This document shows positions 46,201 to 59,455 of a DNA stretch of 64,000 bases, one piece after another (the stretch's first letter is position 1; each line of letters opens with the position of its first letter). The translations under genes and the position numbers were made by a program. The notes under the pieces are model-generated. The model saw nothing but the letters and a program-made list of their open reading frames with translations. It searched no databases and had not been told where the DNA came from. The DNA is taken from contig VXBP01007152.1 of the NCBI GenBank assembly GCA_013400115.1, positions 248,001 through 312,000 on the forward strand, in the 5' to 3' direction. The DNA comes from Rhinopomastus cyanomelas (Eukaryota; Chordata; Aves; Bucerotiformes; Rhinopomastidae).

Positions 46201-49200
46201 TGCCAAGAGAAACATTCCCAATGTGTTTCACTGAAATTATTGGAACATTAAGCATCAGTAAAAGGAAAAATAACTACCTAGAGCTTGTGTCCCTTCATTA
46301 TCACATTAAAAAAATCTCTTGACCCCATCTAAATGACCCAATGTTGACAATCTCCTGTTGAGTATTTGGATAAATTTGGTGCGAAACACCACAAGCTGAA
46401 CGAATGGCCCTTACAGAAAACAGCCGCGGTAAAAAGCATCCAGCAGACACAGCCTAGAGACTGAATCAATCTGATGTGATGAGACTGACCTTTATCAACA
46501 TCCTTAGACACAGAGGATGCAGAAAGTTTGTTGGGGAAAGTTTTAATCATTTCATCGTTGCATCTTGGCAACATTAGGCACAGGACTGTAGCAGGGCAGG
46601 TGTCAAACAGACGGTACCTGGGCACTGAAGTTACAGACTGCAGCCATCCCCAGAGCACTAATTGAAGCCTTCAGGCACGTTGTTACACCTTTCCACTTAG
46701 GCAAGTTTTCTTTCCCACTGAATGACCATTAACCACCTAATACTAATAGAGGATAGCAGCCGTTTGGAATGGTAATTGAAGTGGTGTCACGGAGGACACC
46801 TCAGCAATGTGCGGTCTGCAGTGTCCAAACGCAGTCCACTCTAGCTCACAGCTGCAGAAAGAGCAGCACTGCTCAGCGTGGGCGAACTGTGCTGGGTCAC
46901 ATCTACCGCAGCACCACAGTCAGTGTAGGACTGGCTTTTGTGAGGGGGTAATTTTCAGATGTGAAATCTTGCCATGCAGAACTCATTGTTAAATATTGAA
47001 TGAGTGGAGAAAAGGAAGATGTGGAAAAAGTGCACTTGATGTTGTGTGTGAAAACTACTGCTCCTTTCAACGGCGGGTGCTGTAACGCAAAGGAACGTGC
47101 TGACTGATAAAGCCTGGAGTTATAAAACCCTTCTGGGGACACGCAGGTCTGTGATGCTCTTTACAAAGGGCTCTTCATCCATCCTGAAGTGACAACACTG
47201 AACAGGCACCACTGCACAAGGTATGTTTAATCCAGCCTTTGGACTGCTCCTGCTTTCTGCAGGCTGCTTGATAAGAAATGTGCTGCTCCTGCCCTGTTCA
47301 GTGACTGCAGGCAGCAACCACAGTCCCAGCCCCTGAACTGTTGCTTTATGCCATTCCTCATCCACTGTGGTCTGCGGAGGAAAAACACTTGTGGCCTTGT
47401 CACAGCAAGAAAAGACAAGGTGGAGGAAACATCTCTTGGGGTGTAGAGGAGACAAGCCTTTCCACAAACCTTTATGGCCCTTTAAACAAGGGCATTTGAA
47501 GTAATTCTGGGCTTGCAGAGAGATAGGGAAAGGCTTTAGTGTGTTTGAAAGGGAGAAAAGGAGCTCAGTGAGAGATACTCTGCATACCACAGACACAACA
47601 CCTACTGAACTTCTCACCTGCCCTGATCTCCCATCCCCTAGCATGGAGGTGCTTGCTTTGGTTTCACTGGTCTCACAACTTCTGTCTACGGTGAATGACA
47701 CAGATACACTAGGATTTGGAAGGTACCTCCAGTGGTCATTGAGTCTAATGCCCCTGGCTTGAGATTTGGAAAAAAAGGTGATCTGAAAAATCCTTCAGAC
47801 TAAGCAACTTCACTTCCAAATCTCCTGGATGTTTTTGACAGAAGACTTGCAGAAAAAAGATCCCTACAAGGGTGATTTTTGAGGGGTTCTGTGATAAAAA
47901 CCCCCACCCTCTCCCATGCCAAAACCTGCTCCATAGGCTGCCAATGGAAAGAGTCAGCATCACCATCACTAGCCCAAGAAACTGGAGCGCTCCTCCCTCG
48001 CTTCCCTCCAGAAGAGCACTTTTCCATTCCTTCCCTTGCCAGAGGATTACTTGCACCCCTCCCTGTCTGATCCCACATTTCACATGTGACTGTTCCTGAA
48101 TCAGAACAAAGCCACAGGTTCCCAAACTTCTCCCTGACTGGCTCAGGAAACAAACTAGGGGGGAAAAAAAAGTAGCAGCACACTCAGAAAAACCACCTTT
48201 GTTGCCTCCTAAAAATCCACCGCCTCTCACGGACGAGTGCTTCTCTCCCAGCGCAGAGGTTCTCAGATACATCTACATAAGAGGCTTGAGTGAGCTTAGT
48301 GCTCGGGAATATGTGTCACGCCAGACCCAAATCACAGAGCTGTGATGTCACAGCCGGCAGCAGCTCAGCTCCCCAGACTTGCCTTTTTTGCACAAAAATA
48401 GCAGTTAAGCCCGAACAGGAAGTTCTGAAATATTCATAACAACAGAATTAGAGGTAACACTTAATCCTCATTACTCACTATTGGTATTTAGGCAGCATAC
48501 TGTCTGGCTCGTGAATAATCCAGAGGCAGAAGGGAAAAGAAGTTAATATATGTGAACAAGGTGCTGTCATTCCAGAAAAGTGACTGTGCTGCCTGCTGGC
48601 CCCATGTAATCTCTGTGGGCAGAGGGAATGCAAATTCCCTTCCCTTTACCTGTCAATGTAAGAGAAAGAGCTGGCACAAAGAAGAGAACAGACTGTTCCA
48701 TATTGTGCCCCCAGCTACCTGAAGATGTATTCACAGCCTGTTCAAGGACAGCTGGATGGGTGGTCCTCTGTGTCCACCTCACAGCAGTGACAAACGCTGC
48801 TCTTAGACTTGAGCCATAGGCAAATATTCCAGCCCCCTTTTTGCTTCTTGTTTTTATTCTTGCCAGCAGTCAGGACAGTCCAGCTGATGTGGTGCAAGAC
48901 CATCCTATCACGTGCCTGTGAAGAAGAACCAGATTAGCAAAGGCCAGTTATACTGCTCACAGTCACCTGGCTCATTGTCATTTAGGATGGGATCAGCTGA
49001 GTGACTACCTGCCAGGATGAAGGATCAGCATCTCCTAAATATCAGCTACAGGAATCAACTCTGCAGTTGACAGAGTAGAGACTAGAAAAGGTCTCATCGC
49101 TGTGGTTTCAGTTTAACAACACCACTCACTTCAGGGTCTGCACATTACGCAGTCTTCAGTGTCAAAAGCATTTTGAAAAATTAAAGTCAAAATACTGACA

Positions 49201-51434
49201 TTTTTCTCTCTGAAGACACAAGAATCTGGTCCACATATACCTGCCTCCTTTCTCACTGCTGGCAAATGGTAGAGGATGATACAAACTATGCTTTCTCAGT
49301 TCTCCCCAGTGCTCCATCACAAACATCTTACCTCACATACGTTGTGCTGGGTACCCCGTTACTGTCCATCCTGGCTGTGCTGCATCTCCCCTTTGCTTCT
49401 CCTATGAGCACGGGAAGACAGCAGCCAAGCTGAGGACCTGTCTGCACTCATCACACAGAATTCTCCGCCCTTCAGCCATGCTCTGCTCTCTCTCCTGGGT
49501 GAAAGCTCCTGTTTCATCCTGCTGTCATGACCAAGGCATCTCACTTGCATTCAACACAGTAAAGCCCTTCAAGAACAGAGGCTGCTGCTGCACTCTGATA
49601 AAGTCAGCAAGCACCAGGATTTTGAAGAGAAGCTTTTGAGTTTGCCATCTAAGGCGTCAGCCAGCCGGGCTGTCAGCCTGCTGAGCAGTGATGGTGAGGG
49701 GGGACATCCACAGAGGCTCTGAACCAATAAACAAAGGCCTAAAAAGATGGACTGCCAACTAATAAAGCCCTGAAAAGCACTGCAGGGAAAGTATTTCTCC
49801 TTCCCATTCTTCAGACTACAAAGGTTCATGTTTCAGGCTGCTGTCGGTTGCCCTGCAAATGAGGATCCATTGGGTACCACCAGGTAATTCACAGCTTCTG
49901 CAAGTCATCTCAGCGATAAGGTGACAAGTTTGGGATGCTGCCACCACAGACAGGGCTGTGGCAGAGCTGTGACCACAGCGTAGTCCCTCTGGCTGGCTTC
50001 CAGCCTGCCAGCCCTTGCATCCCTGCACTCACACCCTGCAGAGGGTCACAAAACCAATCTCTGAAGCAAAATAAATGGTAGAAGTAAAAAACTGACTTTC
50101 AACTTGTGAGGTTCTTGCATGCACCAGGGAAGTTTAAAAGCAGTTCAGCTACCCACCACATTGCTGTCCTACAATGACAGGTGGTGTAGGTCAATGCTCA
50201 GGTGTCTCCATCTGGTTGTGAAATGCTTTACAGAGTGGGGCAACAGAAAATGTGACAGCCCTCTGCTCTGTGCAGAGCGTCCTGCAGGGTGGCAGAGGAA
50301 GAAGGAAAAGTAGATTCACTCTTCTACATGAAGAGTGTCAAACTGCCAGAGCCTGTCCTTCCCACCAGCGGATCTGCCCTGTGGAGACAGATGGTTAAGC
50401 ACAGGATAAAGCAGAATTCCCACCTCTGGTGTTTAAAAACAAACAATAAAAAAGAGCAAAATGCCTGTTCGCAGCTCCTTTGTGTCGTCCCTACCACGTG
50501 GGCAGCGAAAGCTGACTGCAGGCTGCTAACAGGAGTCAGCACTACCATCTTCAGAACTGCCATTTGCAACTGATTAATTAATGCTGCTGGGGCACAGACT
50601 GCAGTGTTAATTACGCTGAGGGGGAACTGCAGAAAGCAATTCTGATGAGTGCTACAAGGCGCTAGAAGGGGCTGAGCGTGGCTGTCTTTCCCCTCCAGAA
50701 ACCACGAAAACAAACAAACAAGTAAAATACAGACCTGAACAAAACGGGTCCCAGTGCATTTTTAAACAGAGACACATTTGCTTAATTTTAAAATAAATGC
50801 TGTGCAATTTCATTCCCAGAGCTAGAGGCAAGAATACAGCCCTGCTGTGTTGTCTTCATCTGTCTTCTAATAAACTGATTAGAGCCCAACATGCTGAAGC
50901 CCTGTGCACCATTATCTATTATTCAGGTCCCTAAAAGATGTTAATTAACCCGCATGTTCTGAGAAGCTTCATTGTAGCACATACAATAGGGAGCCACATG
51001 GCACAGTCCAAGCACGTGTTGCTTACTCGTTTTGCCTTAATTACATGGGCATGATGCCAACGTGGCTCTGGAGGGAAAAATATACAGTAGTGCAGAGACA
51101 ATGTCCAGATGCACACATCACTTCACAGGTCATTATTTTACCAGGAAGCAAACACATATAAATCTACCTTTTTCTCGTCATACACAACAAAAGAACAACA
51201 ACAAAACCCAGCTTAGGCAGAACTAGGTTATGTCAGGTAAATCTAATAGGAAACAGGGTAAGTTTGGGTTCAAAAAGCGGCACGAAAAGAATTGATCCTG
51301 CCATGCAGGAAGATCTGAAAAAGCAAGTGCTTTGGAGGTTGAAATGCAAATCATAAACTAAAGGAACTATAGAAGGAGATGAATGAGGTTTTGACTCAGC
51401 TCCTTGTCCCTTGGCCATTGAAAATGGTGAGGAA
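43279..51434 (-). other. Large upstream intron, CR1-poor block
   Basis: About 8.2 kb with no clear CR1. A 60-bp stretch near 47698-47757 (GATTTGGAAGGTACCTCC...) may be a badly decayed minus-strand tail. The longest open frame, 193 codons on minus at 47120-47701, resembles nothing I know. TAAT-rich sequence near 50865-51065 is noted as a finding. Confidence 0.75.
47698..47757 (-). mobile_element. Possible decayed CR1 tail
   Basis: GGATTTGGAAGGTACCTCCA and TCATTGAGTCTAATGCCCCT resemble the CR1 3' block (GGTTTGGAAGGGACCTC...TCATCTAGTCCAATCCCCCT), but the tail octamers are lost. The match is short and could be coincidental. Confidence 0.4.
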
Positions 51435-52155
51435 AGAATCACAGAATCACTTGGGCTGGAAAAGACTCCTGGGATCATCAAGTTCAACCACAACCCCTGC
51501 TCTACAAAGTTCAACTTTTAAGCCAGACCACCCCTCAACACCACATCTAAACAATTTTTGAACACATCCAGGGATGGCAACTCAACTCCCTCCCTAGGCA
51601 GCCTGTTCTAGTGCCTGACCACGCTTTCTGTGAGAAGATTTTTCTTGATGTCAAGCCTAAAGCTACCCTGTTGTAGTTTGAACCCCTTTCCTCTTGTTCT
51701 ATCACTAATGCTTGTGAGAAGAGACCAGCACCAACCTCTCCCACAGCATCCTTTCAGGTAGTTGTAGAGAGTGATGAGGTCCCCTCTCAACCTCCTCTTC
51801 TTCAAACAAAAGACCCTCATCTCTTTCAATCGCTCCTCCTAAGATTTGTTCTCCAATCCCTTCACCAGCTTCATTGCCCTCGTCTGCACCTGCTCCAGCA
51901 CCTCGATATCTCTCTTATATTCAGGTGCCCAAAACTGGACACAGTACTCAAGATGTGGCCTTACCAGTGCTGAATACAGGAGGACAATAACCTCCCTGCT
52001 CCTGCTTGCCACACTGTTTCTAACACAAGCCAGGATGCCTCTGGGGCTTTCTTGGCCACCTGAGCACACTGCTGGCTAGTATTCAGCTGCCTGTTGATTA
52101 GAACCCCCAGGTCTCTTTCTGCCAGATAAATCTTTTTGCCAGCTCCTGCAGCCCC
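51435..52155 (-). mobile_element. CR1 LINE, long 5'-truncated copy
   Basis: About 720 bp from the tail complement (agaatcacagaatcac) into the RT frame. The minus-strand translation carries VASRSREVIVLLYSALVRPH, LEYCVQFWAPEYKRDIEVLE and RLRGDLITLYNYLKGC, but in different frames. At least one frameshift (near 51839) has broken it. The upstream boundary is approximate. Confidence 0.93.
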
Positions 52156-52814
52156 AGTTCATTGCAGATGAAGCTTCTGGAGAAGGTGTGTTACCCGAAA
52201 CCTCCATCAGGCAGGTACAAAATAAACCCTGTTGGGTGTCCCAGTGAAGCACACTCAGTGGTGACTAAGGCAGGTCGCAGTGCCTAGGAGTCCCTGATAA
52301 CTGGCCACGGCAAAATACCACCAAAACCACTGAACCACAGTTGCTCGTGCCTAACGTTGGTGAACTGCTGGTGAGTGGTTTGCTACTGTGAGGTCTGTGG
52401 TTTATGTGGTGGGCAGCTTGTGTGGTACTGACAAGACATCACCGTTCATCCAGGCTCTGCACGGGTTAAACCGAGATGATGAATATGAACACAAATCTCT
52501 TGCAGGTGTTAACCAATGACATGGGGCCAGTGCAGTCATTACCAGAGATAAGCAAACATCACCCCTACAACAGATCAAACAGGATGAAAGTCGGCACTGT
52601 GGACATTAGGCTAATTCCCCTCTCTTTATAGGCCTCTCCCTTTTTCTTTTTTTACAACACTTTCAAAAGAAAAAAGCTTGACCAAACAAAGGGAAACTTT
52701 TCCTACAAGGCTCCCAGGGTTATGGGCAGGTGAGATTGCAAGAGGAGAGCAGCAATCCCTGATGCACCCTGGGACTGCACCTCAAGTAACACGGTAGCTT
52801 GTCTAGGACCACAG

Positions 52815-52893
52815 CATAGAATCTTAAAAACATTAAGTTGGAAAAGACCTTCATGATCATCAAGTCCAACCATCAGCCCAGCATTAACCATGC
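52815..52893 (-). mobile_element. CR1 LINE 3' end, short
   Basis: CATAGAATCTTAAAAACATT is followed by AAGTTGGAAAAGACCTTCAT and GATCATCAAGTCCAACCATC, the terminal CR1 block. Only about 80 bp are retained. Confidence 0.88.
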
Positions 52894-55800
52894 TCTTGTT
52901 TAGAGGAGGCACAAAATGCAGCTGACAGCAACTGAGCTCAACCAGCTCCTTCTGCAGCCAGCTCCTGGCTCCCAGTTTGCGCATGAGGGCAGGACTTTGC
53001 TCTGGGGCAGGAACTCACTCTGTCCCCCCAAGGCTTTCATGTTCTGTTTCTTTACCATAAATCTAAGACAAGTCCATAAATCTGCTAACATCAACTCCTG
53101 GTGGGAGTTCTGCAAACACGACACCTGCAGCTGGAGCTTTGGAGAGAATCTACCTTCTTGTTCATCTCCCAGCCCAGCTTGTATTTTTTTTTAGAAGCTG
53201 TTTAAGAGCTGCTGGATCTGCCAAGCGTGCATTTCAGCCAGCACAGCCAACAGCTTTTGGAAGCATATTACTTTGTGGGTTATGTTTTATGGCCATACGA
53301 GACCGCTGTAGCGGGATTTCAGATGTCTCTCGTGTCAGGGGTTTGCACTTAAATGCAGAAGGACAATTTGTTCCTTGTTCTCAGCCAGGAGGAACCTGAA
53401 GATGCGGCAAAACTTGTATTAGAATTAAGAGTTAAGTGAAAAAACTCTGAAAGGTTACTTAACTCAAGCTGTTCCTAAGCCCTTGTTTGTTGTAGGGAAC
53501 CAAGTAACAGGGACAAGATATCTGATGCATATTTATCACATATCTCTCATAACACACTTGGAAATTCGGCGGGGAAAAAGGCAGGTTCCCTTCCATTTAT
53601 CCCATTTAATCAAATATTTCTCTTTACCCTTGCAGCTCCTGCTGTCCTAACAGAAATGTCAAGTTCTCCCTTGTGCTAGAAGCCTCAGCGGTGCGGCCTT
53701 TTAAGATGGACCACTGGACTGGAGAGGTCACAGATCTGTTTTACTAAAAAAAAAGTGGAAAACTAGAATTTAGAACTTGGTAGTTGCTGAAATACCTACT
53801 CAGTACCCAGTAAAGGTTTATTCTACCAGCAGAACTGTGAGCACCAGTAGCAGGTCCCCTGACAGCAAGGGAACACCATTAGCTGAGAGCACCAGCATCG
53901 CCAGGATTTTATTGCATCTTGCATCAGCCCTTCCACAACACTACCCAGCAATTCCAGCTGCTGACAATGGCAGTATTTTTATGATCAACCAATACCAATG
54001 CAGATGCCTTCAATATGTCCCTGTATATGGGTGTAAGTAATCGCGCTGCGTTAATTGAATGGCTTAGTGTTCGTTCCGCCACACATTAACACCGCTGAAA
54101 GTTGTATAATGCAGTTCCCCGGAAACATTTAACCGTAAACCACCTTAGGGGAAAAAAACCCAAAGACAAAGCAAATCAGAAGATCAGAAGGCAGAAAGCT
54201 CCTAGTAGCTTCTCCCCTTTTGGAGGGCTGTTATTTAATCAGCTTTTATGTCCACTATTTATCACATGGAAGCAACTGTGCTCTTTCAGTTGCTGTAGCT
54301 TAAAATGTCATAAAATATGGTTGTGACACAACAATACCTGGGTCCTCCAGCCAAACCGCGCATCTCCGTGTCAGGATGTACAAAATATTAATCATCTGAT
54401 GCAGCTGCTGCCGCCTTTGTGAGCAGAGCATATATTTCACTGCACCCTGGCACATCTCCTGAGGGCTTTTATTAAAAAGAGCCTGTGAGTTACTGAACTG
54501 TAAGGTTTCCAAGGCAGAAATCTGACCCAATATCCAGGTTCATAATGCTCTTGGAAAATATTTAAATCAACGAGCAGACTCAGACCCTTAAATCACAGCA
54601 AAATAACACCCGACCCACCATTATACAACAAATCTTTTGTAAGAAGAGGCGGCTGATAAAGCTTAGCTCCTGGCATCATTATTCGCAATGTTTTGTAATC
54701 AAGGAGGCCAGGTTCCTACTTGCGGATTAGGTCAGCCAGAGTCAGAAAACACTTGGGCTGATAAACCCCTTCTTAGACTTAGGTGGTGAGTTTTGCAACA
54801 CTTTAATTGAGGAGAACGCTAGAACAAAGCCAGCGCAGCAGTAACACCTGCTCTGCCAAGGGAAATCTCCTCCTGCGCTCTTGCCTGTGGGAGCACAGCA
54901 GTGGGAGCCCACCAGAAGTGCAGATGCAGCTCCTTGGTGCTCCCCACCCTTCAGACCAGCTCATGTGTCTGTTCACCCCAGACTTTAAGAAAAAGGAGCA
55001 CAGAAGCACAAAGGAGGATAAGAACATTTCTTCTGATGGCAGTGTGAGTCCGGATGAGAACTGGGTCATTAAAGAACAGCTATTTCAGCCATTATATCTA
55101 ATTACAAAAAGGAATCTGTCTCTAAAAATAAAGCTTCAAGTGCTTGAACTATATTACAGGCAGACAATTAACCATCAAGTAGAAGAGGCCATCTCCTTGT
55201 TGCGTTGAGCCCAGGTCTCCCGCCGAGACATATCATTCAAGTGTGTTATTGCGAACACAGCAGCCCCATGCAAAGGACAACAGCCACAGCTCCTGACTGA
55301 TGATACCAATATACAGTAACCTCTTCCTCAGAGCTTTTGAAAAAAAAAACAAACCAACAACAAACTATCACAACATTTCTGTATTTTTTTCTGCTAAGGG
55401 AAGTCTTCTGCACTGAATTCACAGATACAAACAACCCACAAATTGGCGAAATACCAGTTATCTCTCCCCAGCTCAGACGCATCCTTCCTATGTAGACACA
55501 TAAGTGATGCACCCGATTTATATGCTCCATCCCTCAAGGTCTGAGAAACATGCCTGGAGGCAACTCAGTCTACCTGAGACACAAACCATCCTCTGGCAAT
55601 GCTCACCTCTCTCCACAGGCTCCACAGCCAGCCTTCTATCTCTGAAAAAAGTGCCAGACGTTGAGACTGTCCCTCCAGATGAAGATAACTCGGGGCCACT
55701 CCTGATCCCAACTTTAGTGGGGAGTGCCAAGACAAACTTCCTGGTGGGAGCTGTGAGCAAAACACCTTTGGAACAAGAAGGTGGGAAACACGGTGCAAGA

Positions 55801-56286
55801 CTGCACAGCCAGCCATGGGCAGAGCCTCAAAGCTTGTTTGATGTATGTAAACATGCCAAAGATCAGACGTATCTTTGAAGCACTTGGAATTGCAAAGCTG
55901 GAGTGGATTCTCATAAAAATAATCTTGTTCATAGTACATCTTGTTCTTCCTATTTCGGAATGTGATGGGAACGCTGCGAGAACAGCCTCTGCCATCTCAG
56001 AGTGGCATATTGTATTCCCAGGCCACGCAGCAACAGAAAAGCAGGAGTGAGTCGAGCAGAAAAAGTATGTCACTTTGGCATCATGGCCCTCAAAAAGACA
56101 CTCTGTTTAAAAAACGACAAGGTTCAAAATGCCTGATTTGGAGAGGACTTAAAAGCTAAATCAAATTTGAGAAATTCATCCATGCTGGGGTGGATGCCCT
56201 CCCTCTCCTCTTCTCCAGAAGAACATGGATGCAATTTATCCATGCAACTGGAAGAGAAAGGGGAAGGAGGACAGGAGGGATCGATC

Positions 56287-56395
56287 CTGCCTGAACATGT
56301 TCCTGTTCGACTTGATCTAGGCGATCCTGCTGTGGCAGGGGGATTGGACTAGGAAATCTTTCGAGGTCCCTTCCAATCCTTAATGTTCTGTGATG
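56287..56395 (+). mobile_element. CR1 LINE 3' end, short
   Basis: Reads TGCCTGAACATGTTCCTGTT, CGATCCTGCTGTGGCAGGGG and TCGAGGTCCCTTCCAATCCT, with the tail TGTTCTGTGATG. It is antisense to SLCO3A1. Confidence 0.92.
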
Positions 56396-59188
56396 AAGGA
56401 AGGACATCAAACACATCAGGAAGAGCAAGAGAGCATCCAGGCACTGATGGAACAGATCTTGTCTAAACCTGAGGCACTGCAAACTTAAAAGATGCATCTA
56501 CTGTCTTCTTCCCTGCTCCTTCTCCCCAGTAACACCTTCCTAGACTATTACTTCTTGCTCACTGAAGAAGAATACAGCTATTAAAAAAAGATATGAGCTG
56601 GTAGCTGATGGCATGTCTGGAGAAATCGTGTAAAGCCAAAAGGGATCACTGTGAACAAAGACGGCCCACACAAACTCTGAGAACTTCACCCTGCAATTTC
56701 TGCATCCCTCCAGAGCATCTTTTGGAGCTGTGGCATTTCTTTCGTGTGAACATCTAGGCTGGGCAAGCCAGCTCACAGCATCAGCTCAGAAGAGGGTTTT
56801 ACAGTGCTCTGCCTATTGTGTACTGGTTGGCATGAGAAGCTGCTTCACCTCTCAGCGCCTCAGTTCCGCTCATCATTAAATTAAGGTGAAGATTTGGTGA
56901 TGAACCTGAGACATGGGTGCTACCACCAATCCATTGAAGAAAAAGAAGTGTACTTGAACCCAACATTCTTTCAATATGTTCAAAACTATGCATGCAAGTA
57001 TGATTAGAACTTCCTTGAATGCCAGCATCATGGTCTCCCTCTTCATTCACCCTTTTCCCAACAAAACTCCACGCTTCACTTCCCACGGCCAGGCTGTTAA
57101 CTGGGCATTCAAAAATATGTGGATGAAAAACCCAGTCAATGACCAAAGTTGATGGGGAATAAACACTCAAAGTCAAATCTGCTGCTTAAGATGACCAGTC
57201 CCTGGGGTCAGGGTGTGAGCATACTGAGACAATCTTAGGAAAGAGAGCAAAGATGAATCAAGTGAAGACTTAAAAGTGAGAAGAATCAGCTGCAGAAAAC
57301 CTTCCAGCAGAGATATTCAGGCAAATCAAACAACTTGTGACAGCAGCTTTTTCAGCCTGTTGTTCAGGTTCCTTTTGAATCATCCTCTCTTTCCTCTAGA
57401 GGACCATCTTACACCCTCCTCTTTTGCTTTTTCCAAACTCCTTCTCCATCTCCTTTTTACACTCAGCTCTTAAACTGTTCACCTGCATGTACATCACACT
57501 CCTTCCCACTCATGTCTTTACAGACCCCAGCGCTATGAAGATGCTCATTACGTCACACCTGCAGAGACTTTGTTAGCCTGGATTTGTAAAGCTCTCAAGT
57601 GGGATTAAATAGCATCTAGCAGACAGTGAGTTGCAAGAATCAGCAAGTTTTTCAGACAGGGCCATTCAGGGTAATTACTAATCACACATTCATTGCAGAT
57701 ACAACCTTTTCTGACCCACTTCTCAACAGGCAACATCTGTCTGCCTACAAAAATGGGCATCATTGTGCTGCAGCTCTTGTATATAGAAAAAGGAGCTATC
57801 GTGTACAAAAAGCACCCTTTTTGCCTCACATATCTGTAGCAGATTGGATGGGTTTTGCTACCCTCACACTGCCTTCCTTGCCATGCCAAGAGCCAAGGCT
57901 TATATTACTTGCCATTGCACCTCTGTGTGCCCACCAGCTGCCCCATCCCATACTATCCTGCTTACCCAAAACTTGCCCCTGTAACTTACAGGATGTTCAT
58001 TCCTGGTTCTAAGAAGCAGAAGTGGGAAGGCTGTTGCTGAGGCTGCAAGTTCTTGAGGTGGGGGAAGGAGCAGGGAAGGGTTTTGTAGCATCTGATCATT
58101 TCTGTTTTCCAAACATCTCCCAGCTCCAGCCAAGCCGCTCCATCTGTTTAACTACCTGCTAATACAAATTTGCTCCCTGCTCACAGGGATGTAGAAAAAA
58201 GACAAAACCAGTATATATCTGTTTAGTCACTGGTTAACGCAGCACAATTACCCCAAAGTTCATGTACTGTAATAGGCAACAAGCTCTTAACAAAGCGATG
58301 CACAGAAGGTTCCTGTAGATCACAGCTGGGAGCGCGGCTGAGAGCTCGGAAGCACTCCTGGTTAAAAATAGGACAGCACAGGGAAGAGGTAGGATTTGTA
58401 ACTTCTAAAAATAGCCTTCCCCAAAAGGATGCTTTTTACCTTGCTCACACATCACACACGCATCAGGCTAGTACCAGCAGCCATCCCCGGATTTTTGCCT
58501 GGTCCTAATTTATTACTTCAGTAACATCTCATCCTAACTCACAGATTTTAAAAAAAAAAGTTATTTACCATAATGACTCATTCTGAGAATTACACTCACA
58601 AACGCTCCCTTCCCCCTTCCAGGAGACACATTCCAGGACCATGTGAGCAAGAAAACACAGCGGCAGTCTGCAAATAACACAGGCTCTGCTTATTTAACAA
58701 TTCTGGCAAAGCCTCTGTTTCCTGACTCTGCTTCAGATTTGCAACAACAGGAGTGAGAGATTACAGAGCAGGTTTGCGAGGAGGCTGCGATAGATGTAGG
58801 TCGACCCAACTGAATTTCCTATGCGGTGTAGGAAGGCGGTGTTGTCACACCATGACGGTCTCCAGCTGTTACACCACCAAAATACACAGCTAACACTTAG
58901 AAACATGCAGACACCGCTTAAAAGCACAGGCAGAGCTGGCTCCTCTGACAGCAGGTCCACGGGGCAGAGTTGCTAACACAGGGTAGAGTATTTATAGAAA
59001 GCAGAGAGAGCGGTCACTTGGTGACAGTTTACATGGGTCTGCTCCTGCTGCGTTAGTACCTCAGCTAAAGCACATTAGGACGTGGAGGATTAAATGAAAT
59101 GATTCTCCAAATTCCTGCCTTCTTCCATTGCTCAGCCAGCATCCCTGCTAAACTTGTTAATACAGAGCATCCATGTTATTATTCCACA

Positions 59189-59455
59189 GAGACAACAGGA
59201 CAAGTGGCAATGGGGATGAGCTGGAACACAGGAGGTTCCATATAAATATCAGAAGGAACTTCTTCACAGTGAGGGTGACAGAGCGTTGGAATGGGCTGCC
59301 CAGGGGGTTGTGGAGTCTTCTCTGGAGACATTTAAAACCTGTCTGGATGTGTTCCTGTGTGACTTGTTCTAGGTGATCCTGCTCTGGCAGGGGGGTTAGA
59401 TTAGATGATTTTTTGAGGTCCCTTCTAATCCCTAATGATACTCTGATTCTGTGAA
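59189..59455 (+). mobile_element. CR1 LINE 3' fragment
   Basis: Reads GACAACAGGACAAGTGGCAA, ACACAGGAGGTTCCATATAA, GGGTGACAGAGCGTTGGAAT and CTGCTCTGGCAGGGGGGTTA, with the tail TGATACTCTGATTCTGTGA. The plus translation includes RRNFFTVRVTERWNGLPRG, the usual CR1 ORF2 C-terminus. Confidence 0.93.

Noticed and set aside
47120..47701. 193-codon minus-strand open frame in the long intron
   Set aside because: No recognisable domain, no splice or codon evidence, and one open frame of this length is about what chance gives in 64 kb read in six frames.
47745..48272. 175-codon minus-strand open frame
   Set aside because: Low-complexity, serine/glycine-rich translation without any family resemblance. 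Treated as chance.
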